From the NCBI GenBank assembly GCA_946183985.1, contig CAMHDT010000008.1:1-33129 (forward strand): a stretch of DNA of 33,129 nt, in the 5' to 3' direction. Of the stretch, positions 26,886-33,129 are shown in pieces. Positions within the stretch are counted from its first letter, which is position 1, and each line of letters opens with the position of its first letter. The stretch comes from an uncultured Prevotella sp. (GTDB lineage Bacteria > Bacteroidota > Bacteroidia > Bacteroidales > Bacteroidaceae). A program made the position numbers and the translations under genes. The notes under the pieces were generated by a model. That model did no database searches. It was not told where the DNA came from and saw only the letters and a program-made list of their open reading frames with translations.

Positions 26886-28157
26886 ATGAAAAAGTATTTT
26901 TATCTGCCCATGGCCATCGTGCTGGGCGCCATGACACTCACCGCATGCAGCGATGACAACGACGAGAAAAAGAAGGATGACGGCACCACCATTGTCAACG
27001 ACCCCAAGTTCAAGGACAAATCATATGGCCAGAATGCCATTGATGCCTGCAGCACCGTGGTGACAGAACTGGAAAATGCCAACAGCATCATCAACAGCGT
27101 CAGCCTCACAAGCACACAGGAGACCTACCTGCGCAATGTGCTGGCAGGCATGGTAGACAATGTGGTTGTTCCCACCTATACCGACCTGGCCGACGATGTG
27201 GAGGACTTGGAAAAGACACTCAACGGCCTGACCGTGAACACCATCACGCAGACACAGATCAACAAGGCCTGCGACGATTTCCTTGATGCCCGCGAGAACT
27301 GGGAACGCTCAGAGGCTTTCCTCGGCGGTGCCGCCAGCGACTTCAACATCGACCCCACCATCGACTCGTGGCCGCTGAACCGCACGCTGCTGCTGAGTTA
27401 CTTTACCAACGGCATGAACGACGAGATGCTCGACGATGCCACCATCCTCGGCTTCCACGCCCTGGAGTTCATCCTGTTCCGCAACGGACATCCACGCAAC
27501 GTGAACGAATTCAAGGGCAACGACACCTATAAGAACTTCGGGCGCATCACAGGCGAGCAGGAACTGAAATATGCACAGACCATCTGCACGCTACTCAAGG
27601 AGCGTGCCTTCCAACTTCAGGTGGCATGGGAAGGCGAGAGCAGCGCCAATGCCAGCCGCGTGGCCGTGGTGAAAGCCGCCAACCTCGACTATACCACAGA
27701 GAACGGCCTGTCGTATGGCGACAACCTGAAAGGCGCAGGCACCAATGCCAAGAGCACCTTCAAGACCCTGAATGCCGCCATTGCCCAGGTGCTGAGTTCC
27801 GACGAAGGCTCATGCGCCGCCATTGCCACCGAGGTGGGCACGGCAAAGATTGCCAATCCCTTCTCAGCTGGCGACATCTCTTATGTCGAGTCGCCCTACA
27901 GTTACAACTCCATCACCGACTTCCAGGACAACATCCGAAGCATCCGCAATGTGTGGTATGGCTCCACCAACGGAAAGGTCGCCAGCACCAGTTTCGCCAA
28001 GTTCTTTGAACAGGTAGGACAAGAGGTGGGCGTAGAGAAGGCCTTCAACAATGCCATCAGCAAGATTGGCAACATGCCTTCGCCCTTCGTGAAATACTGC
28101 AGCACCATCTGGAACATCGAGTTTACCGACGACGAGGACTGGGAAACGGAGGAATGA
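26886..28157 (+). CDS. Imelysin family (peptidase M75-like) lipoprotein
   Basis: 423 aa; lipobox LTACSDDNDEKKKDD; ARENWERSEAFLGG, DSWPLN, GFHALEFILFRNG (GxHxxE motif). Confidence 0.9.
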   Translation: MKKYFYLPMAIVLGAMTLTACSDDNDEKKKDDGTTIVNDPKFKDKSYGQNAIDACSTVVTELENANSIINSVSLTSTQETYLRNVLAGMVDNVVVPTYTDLADDVEDLEKTLNGLTVNTITQTQINKACDDFLDARENWERSEAFLGGAASDFNIDPTIDSWPLNRTLLLSYFTNGMNDEMLDDATILGFHALEFILFRNGHPRNVNEFKGNDTYKNFGRITGEQELKYAQTICTLLKERAFQLQVAWEGESSANASRVAVVKAANLDYTTENGLSYGDNLKGAGTNAKSTFKTLNAAIAQVLSSDEGSCAAIATEVGTAKIANPFSAGDISYVESPYSYNSITDFQDNIRSIRNVWYGSTNGKVASTSFAKFFEQVGQEVGVEKAFNNAISKIGNMPSPFVKYCSTIWNIEFTDDEDWETEE

Positions 28158-28163
28158 ACCCAT

Positions 28164-28193
28164 TTGAAAACTTGAAAACTTGAAACTTGAAAC
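28164..28193 (+). repeat. Short tandem repeat TTGAAAAC TTGAAAAC TTGAAAC TTGAAAC
   Basis: Read directly between the imelysin and di-heme genes. Confidence 0.9.
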
Positions 28194-28196
28194 ATT

Positions 28197-29948
28197 ATGA
28201 ATAAAGCCATTATAACGTTCTTGGCAGCCTTGACGCTGGTGGGCTGCGCGGACGATGACAACAAAAACACCCTGGGTCCCCTGATACCAAAAGACAGTCA
28301 GTTTGGCAAGGCCAACGAGGTATTCACGGCCGACGAATGGTATCCAGGCGGACAACTGGGCACCACAGAGAAAGCCAGTTACTCGGCAGCAGCCCCTGCC
28401 GTGGAGATGATCGAGGGCATGGAACAAGACTTCATCACAGGCGAGGACTTCTTCGAGCACATGTACACCCACGAGCAGGAGCCGCGAAAAGGCCTCGGAC
28501 CAGCATGGGTGCGCAACAGTTGCATCGCCTGCCACCCCTCCTACGGCCACGGCAAGCGTCAGACGGAATATCGTGCCAACACCATTGGCAACGGCTATCT
28601 GCTCGTTATCTACAACAAAGACAACAACAGTTACATCTCTGAGGTGACGGGCATGCCGCAGACACAGGCCATGGCACCGTTCAAGGCACCCATCGACGAG
28701 ACGCAGATCAAGATAGAATGGAAGACGGTGGAACAGATGCCCAGCGGACTGTCCATGACCTTCCCTGACGGAGAGGCCTATTCGCTCATCTATCCGGAAG
28801 TGACCATTCCGCAGACAGCCTTCAACACCAGTCCCAAGCCGTCGAACTATGAGGTCAGGCTAGAGTCTACCATCGGCATCTACGGCACAGGACTGCTCGA
28901 TGCCATCGACGACGAGGAGATTGAGAAGCAATGGAAGGCCGAGGCACCCTATGTGGAACTGAACCCCGCCATGTGGGACAAGGCCGCCAACACCTTCCTG
29001 CCGTCGGCCTACTATGCCGCCAACTACAACGACACCAAGGCATTCCACGGCACCCACGGCCCATTGAAGCGCTTCACCTATGCCATGACACGCGGCACCC
29101 TGCAAGACGGGGCTGGCGCCAACGCCATCTGGAACATCACCAACGTGACGCGCTCCGACCGCCACTGGCTCTACACCACACCGGCATGGGCCAAGGCACA
29201 GAGCGAAGACCCCGAAGTCATCAAGTATATCAAGGAGCACGGCGCCGACGAGTCGAGCATCCTGCATCCCTACTATGCCGACGGCACCGACGAGGGCATT
29301 GCCAACCGCATCAACGAGATACTCTCGTGCAACAACGTGGGCAAGAAAAACATCTTCGAGAAGCACCTGCTCTGGCGGCAGCCCTACAATGGCAAGGAAG
29401 AGATGAGCGACAAGCAGTACTACCAGTTCATGGTGTGGCATCGCGGTCTGGCCGTTCCTGCTGCCCGCGACCTTGACGACGAAGAGGTGAAGATGGGCAA
29501 GAAACTGTTCATGGAGATAGGCTGTGCACAATGTCACCGCCCGTCGTGGACCACAGGCGACGACAACATGTGGGTCGACGCCAGCATCAAGGCCTACGCC
29601 ATGAACACCCTCGGCCGTGATGCCAATGCCGACTTCACCACGCTGCTGCCCAAGTATCCGCACCAGACCATCTGGCCCTATACCGACATGGTGCAACACC
29701 GCCTGTTCATGGCCAACGACATCCGCACGGGATGGTGCCGCACGACACCCCTCTGGGGACGAGGTCTGAGCCGTCAGTTGACTGGTGCCGACGATCGTCT
29801 GCACGACTGTCGCGCCCGCACCGTGATCGAGGCCATCATGTGGCACGGCTATTCGGAGAAGAGCGATGCGCTGCCGAGTGTGAAGAAGTTCCACAAACTG
29901 AGCAAGGCCGAGCGCGACGCCGTAGTAAAGTTCATAGAATCCATTTAG
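28197..29948 (+). CDS. Di-heme c-type oxidoreductase-like lipoprotein (DUF1111)
   Basis: 583 aa; lipobox LVGCADDDNKN; two CxxCH sites NSCIACHPSYGHGK and GCAQCHRPSWTTGDDNMW. Confidence 0.9.
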   Translation: MNKAIITFLAALTLVGCADDDNKNTLGPLIPKDSQFGKANEVFTADEWYPGGQLGTTEKASYSAAAPAVEMIEGMEQDFITGEDFFEHMYTHEQEPRKGLGPAWVRNSCIACHPSYGHGKRQTEYRANTIGNGYLLVIYNKDNNSYISEVTGMPQTQAMAPFKAPIDETQIKIEWKTVEQMPSGLSMTFPDGEAYSLIYPEVTIPQTAFNTSPKPSNYEVRLESTIGIYGTGLLDAIDDEEIEKQWKAEAPYVELNPAMWDKAANTFLPSAYYAANYNDTKAFHGTHGPLKRFTYAMTRGTLQDGAGANAIWNITNVTRSDRHWLYTTPAWAKAQSEDPEVIKYIKEHGADESSILHPYYADGTDEGIANRINEILSCNNVGKKNIFEKHLLWRQPYNGKEEMSDKQYYQFMVWHRGLAVPAARDLDDEEVKMGKKLFMEIGCAQCHRPSWTTGDDNMWVDASIKAYAMNTLGRDANADFTTLLPKYPHQTIWPYTDMVQHRLFMANDIRTGWCRTTPLWGRGLSRQLTGADDRLHDCRARTVIEAIMWHGYSEKSDALPSVKKFHKLSKAERDAVVKFIESI

Positions 29949-29950
29949 AG

Positions 29951-30015
29951 AATTGATAATTGATAATGGATAATGGATAATGGATAATTGTGAATTGAAT
30001 AATTGTGAATTGAAG
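29951..30015 (+). repeat. Heptamer tandem array 3 (AATTGAT/AATGGAT/AATTGTG) running into the ccsBA start
   Basis: AATTGAT x2, AATGGAT x3, AATTGTG, AATTGAAT, AATTGTG, AATTGAAG. Confidence 0.9.
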
Positions 30016-32211
30016 CAGACACTTATTATATTATATATTGTGGTGGTGGTCATCATGGCCATCGCCACATTTGTGGAGAAGGCAGGCGCTTACCGCTGCT
30101 ACGACCAGTGGTGGTTCACGCTGGCATGGGCCTTGCTGGCCGCAGCATCCGTGGCATGGTTCCTGCATCAGCGCATACGCCGCCTCTCAACGGTGCTCCT
30201 GCACCTGTCGTTCGTCATCATCCTGACAGGAGCCCTTCTCACCCGCCTCTCGTCGGCACAAGGCATGGTGCACCTGCGCCAAGCCACCGCCTCAAGCCAG
30301 TATCTCACGGCCGACGGAGCCACCCACGACCTGCCCTTTGCCCTGCAACTCGACACGTTCAGGGTCATCTGCCATCCAGGCACCACAGCCGCTGCCGACT
30401 ACGAGTCGCACATCACCATCATCGACCACGGTGGGCGGCAGTCGCAGGTGGTGTCGATGAACAACATCTGTACCTACCGCGGCTACCGGTTCTACCAGAG
30501 CAGTTACGATGCCGACGGCCAGGGCTCCCTGCTGGCCATGAACAGCGACCCCTGGGGCATACCCGTCACCTACACCGGCTATGCGCTGCTGTTTGTCTCG
30601 CTCGTCTGGATGCTCCTCGACCCCAAGGGTGCCTACAGACACATCCTGCAGTCGCCATTGCTCAGGCGAGGGGCCCTGTCGATGCTTGCCCTGCTATCCG
30701 CGGGCACCATCATGGCCATGCCGCCCACGCTGCCGCAACAGACAGCCGAGAAGTTCGGACACCTCAACATGGTCTACAACAACCGTGTGTGCCCTGTGCA
30801 GACCTATGCCATCGACTTCACCAAGAAACTCCACGGAAAGGCCCGCTACAAAGGGCTGACAGCCGAGCAGGTGCTCACGGGCTTCATCTTCTATCCAGAC
30901 GAATGGTCTGCCGAACCCCTGATCAAGGTGAAAGGCACGGAACTGAAACAGACCCTGCAGTTAAGCAACTATGCCTCCGTCAACGACTTCTTCCACGACG
31001 ACTATCTGCTGGGCGCGCTCGTCCGCCAGTATCACCATGGCAGCCACGATGCCATCAGCAAAGAGGCTGCCCACATGGACGACCGCCTGATGGTGGTGAT
31101 GCAGTTGCAGCAAGGCACACCACTCAAGATGTTTCCCCACACCCACGGCGACGCCACGGAATGGCTGGCACCCACAGACAACCTTTCAGCGACAGCGATA
31201 CCCTCGGCCGACCGGCTGTTTATGAGCACCATCTTCATGCTGCTCTACGAGGAGATAGCCGAAGGCCACTACGACCAGGCGGAAGCCTATATCGAGGCCT
31301 TGCAGCGCTACCAGCAGCAAAACGGCGGCCGCTCCCTGCCGTCGCCCACACGGCTGAAGGCCGAATATGCCTACAACGCCATCCCGTTTGCCACCATCCT
31401 CTTCATGCTGTGCCTCACCATGGGGTTCATCACCCTGGGCATCACCATCTGGCGAATGCTGCGCCCGCACCCGGGCTACCTGCCACGGCAGCGACACAAG
31501 CGCTGGCCTGAACACCTGTCATTTGCCATCATGGTCCTAGCCTTCATCAGCCTCACCGTCTGCGAAGGCCTGCGATGGATCATCAGCGGCAGCATCCCCA
31601 TGTCCAACGGCTATGAAACCATGCTGCTCATGGCCTGGTTCATCATGCTGCTCACGCTGGTGCTCTGTCACCGCTATCACATCATGCTCACCTTCGGCTT
31701 CCTGCTGTCAGGCTTCTTTCTCCTGGTGAGCCATCTGTCGCAGATGGACCCCCAGATAGGCCATCTCATGCCCGTGTTAAGGTCGCCCCTGCTCACCCTG
31801 CATGTCAGCATCATCATGATGTCGTTTGCGCTGTTAAGTTTTACTTTCATTTGTGGAGCAACCGCATTGTCTGTCAATATATTACGCAAAGACAACAAAC
31901 AAACCGTTGAAGCACTTGCCATGCTCAGCCGCGTGTTTCTCTACCCTGCCATAGCCACGCTTGGCATCGGCATTTTCATAGGCGCCATCTGGGCCAACGT
32001 GTCGTGGGGAACCTATTGGAGTTGGGATCCGAAAGAGGTGTGGGCACTCATCACCTTCATGGCCTATGCCGCAGTGGTTCACACGCGCAGCATAGCGGCC
32101 TTCCAGCGGCCCCTGACCTATCACATCTACGTAACGCTCTGCTTCCTCACCATCCTGATGACCTACTTTGGCGTCAACTATTTCCTGGGCGGAATGCATT
32201 CATACGCCTAG
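29980..32211 (+). CDS. ccsBA: Cytochrome c biogenesis protein, ResB-CcsA fusion
   Basis: 743 aa; multi-TM; ResB-like N-terminal half and CcsA signature WGTYWSWDPKEVWALITFMAYAAVVHTR. Confidence 0.92.
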   Translation: MDNCELNNCELKQTLIILYIVVVVIMAIATFVEKAGAYRCYDQWWFTLAWALLAAASVAWFLHQRIRRLSTVLLHLSFVIILTGALLTRLSSAQGMVHLRQATASSQYLTADGATHDLPFALQLDTFRVICHPGTTAAADYESHITIIDHGGRQSQVVSMNNICTYRGYRFYQSSYDADGQGSLLAMNSDPWGIPVTYTGYALLFVSLVWMLLDPKGAYRHILQSPLLRRGALSMLALLSAGTIMAMPPTLPQQTAEKFGHLNMVYNNRVCPVQTYAIDFTKKLHGKARYKGLTAEQVLTGFIFYPDEWSAEPLIKVKGTELKQTLQLSNYASVNDFFHDDYLLGALVRQYHHGSHDAISKEAAHMDDRLMVVMQLQQGTPLKMFPHTHGDATEWLAPTDNLSATAIPSADRLFMSTIFMLLYEEIAEGHYDQAEAYIEALQRYQQQNGGRSLPSPTRLKAEYAYNAIPFATILFMLCLTMGFITLGITIWRMLRPHPGYLPRQRHKRWPEHLSFAIMVLAFISLTVCEGLRWIISGSIPMSNGYETMLLMAWFIMLLTLVLCHRYHIMLTFGFLLSGFFLLVSHLSQMDPQIGHLMPVLRSPLLTLHVSIIMMSFALLSFTFICGATALSVNILRKDNKQTVEALAMLSRVFLYPAIATLGIGIFIGAIWANVSWGTYWSWDPKEVWALITFMAYAAVVHTRSIAAFQRPLTYHIYVTLCFLTILMTYFGVNYFLGGMHSYA

Positions 32212-32352
32212 CCTGCTTGAGCGTTTTCCCCCTTTGGAGGCTCACAATGCAAAGTATAAGTTTTTCCCGTTTGTTTCAGAAAAGTTTTAAATACTAAAAT
32301 GTACGCGCGCGAGACAACTCAGGGTCATCTGCCATCAAGGCCCCCAGCCGCA

Positions 32353-32380
32353 ACCATTTCGTTGACATCATCGAAATGGT
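32353..32380 (+). terminator. Hairpin downstream of ccsBA
   Basis: accatttcg-ttgacatcat-cgaaatggt, perfect 9-bp stem. Confidence 0.4.
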
Positions 32381-32393
32381 CTTCAATTCTTTG

Positions 32394-32421
32394 ATATGTA
32401 ATATGTAATATGTAATATGTA
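32394..32421 (+). repeat. Heptamer tandem repeat (ATATGTA)x4
   Basis: atatgta atatgta atatgta atatgta. Confidence 0.95.
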
Positions 32422-32468
32422 ATCCGTGTAATTTCCGCAGAAAACCGCGGGTTTCAAGAAAAAAAGAG

Positions 32469-32495
32469 CGGAGGTATACCTTGGGTGTACCTCCG
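32469..32495 (-). terminator. Intrinsic terminator of the amidase gene; exact reverse-complement copy of the 4091-4117 hairpin
   Basis: cggaggtataccttgggtgtacctccg, followed on the minus strand by CTCTTTTTTTC. Confidence 0.85.
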
Positions 32496-32503
32496 CATCT
32501 TCA

Positions 32504-32938
32504 TTACATTTGGCTGATGCCTGCGTATGCCAGTTTGGCATCGAAGCAGGGGCAAGCCTTATAGCGGTTCAGGTCGTGATGGCCAACAATAATTGCCTGT
32601 GGGAATCGGTGCTTCAGGTGGATGAGCAGGGCCCAGAGCGAGGCCCGCTGCTGGTCGGTGCGGGTGTCGGCAAACTTACCTTTATCGTCGATGCCGCCCA
32701 CATAGCAAACACCAATAGACTTATCATTGAAACCTCTAACATGCGCACCCTGCATGAACAGCGGCCTTCCGTGCTCTATTGTGCCGTCTACTTTGATGAG
32801 GTAGTGATACCCAATCATTTCAAAATCGCGCTCCAAATGCCACTTGTTGACTTCATAGATATCTACATCGTTTCTTGGTCTTGTGGCGGTGCAATGCACC
32901 ACGATGTATTTCACATCTTCTTTTTTCAGTATATTCAT
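32504..32938 (-). CDS. N-acetylmuramoyl-L-alanine amidase (amidase_2 / T7-lysozyme-like)
   Basis: 144 aa; YIVVHCTATRP, MIGYHYLIKVDGTIEHGRP, IGVCYVGGID, IVGHHDLN, ACPCFDA zinc-ligand motifs. Confidence 0.93.
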   Translation of the reverse strand: MNILKKEDVKYIVVHCTATRPRNDVDIYEVNKWHLERDFEMIGYHYLIKVDGTIEHGRPLFMQGAHVRGFNDKSIGVCYVGGIDDKGKFADTRTDQQRASLWALLIHLKHRFPQAIIVGHHDLNRYKACPCFDAKLAYAGISQM

Positions 32939-33129
32939 TCCGGAATCTCCTTGAAGTTTTTGGTATATTCGTCTTTGTTTTCCGTCGGACTTACTAGGCC
33001 GTCTTCGCGCCAGCGATACGCAATTACCCTGGCAGAAGACAACGTCTTTGAATAGCCATTATCAACCAACGTGTCTACGCTGAACTTCTGCGGCAACTTA
33101 GCAAAAATCTCACGTATTTTCCTGCTGCG
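32935..33129 (-). CDS. Partial small protein, continues past window end
   Basis: Minus-strand frame ...RSRKIREIFAKLPQKFSVDTLVDNGYSKTLSSARVIAYRWREDGLVSPTENKDEYTKNFKEIPE*; ATGA overlap with the amidase start. Confidence 0.6.
   Translation of the reverse strand, partial: RSRKIREIFAKLPQKFSVDTLVDNGYSKTLSSARVIAYRWREDGLVSPTENKDEYTKNFKEIPE

Noticed and set aside
28860-30068. 402-aa minus-strand ORF opposite the di-heme gene
   Set aside because: Shadow ORF; the plus strand has CxxCH motifs and lipobox, while the minus frame is Gly/Val/His-rich with repeat-derived N-terminus.
30108-31511. 467-aa plus-strand ORF overlapping ccsBA in another frame
   Set aside because: Pro/His/Arg-rich frame-shifted product of a GC-rich gene; ccsBA frame has clear TM and WGTYWSWDPKEVW motifs.
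1-33129. tRNA, rRNA or complete insertion sequence
   Set aside because: No tRNA cloverleaf, rRNA signature or transposase motif recognised by reading; a tRNAscan-SE/Infernal run would be needed to exclude weak cases.

Overview
The window looks like a Bacteroidetes chromosome segment, probably Prevotella-like, judging from -33 TTG / -7 TAnnTTTG promoters, lipoproteins with acidic +2 residues, and gene content. From left to right it contains: (i) a decayed accessory/defence-like patch (about 1-4.0 kb) with a long nested palindrome, a HigA-like antitoxin remnant, a TIR-domain protein and a frameshifted DUF1016 nuclease; (ii) a TonB-dependent receptor; (iii) a tightly coupled minus-strand run of zinc-ribbon protein, membrane Ser/Thr kinase, four-module CbbX/SpoVK-like AAA+ protein, zinc-ribbon-FHA protein and PP2C phosphatase, followed with almost no spacing by metA, a U32 peptidase and a zinc-ribbon lipoprotein; (iv) an M13 peptidase and an ABC-F ATPase, the latter preceded by a promoter, a structured region and an intrinsic terminator that could be an sRNA or an attenuator leader; (v) two convergent paralogous LuxR-type regulators, one fused to a di-iron hemerythrin domain; (vi) a porin / imelysin / di-heme DUF1111 / CcsBA cluster in which every intergenic gap carries a short tandem repeat of about 7 bp; (vii) a T7-lysozyme-like amidase and a partial gene. 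The least explained observations are the kinase/AAA+/FHA/PP2C operon, the heptamer arrays (with higher-order structure and opposite orientations around the porin), a related heptamer family inside coding sequences, and the putative structured RNA upstream of the ABC-F gene. All calls come from reading the sequence; no database search was run.
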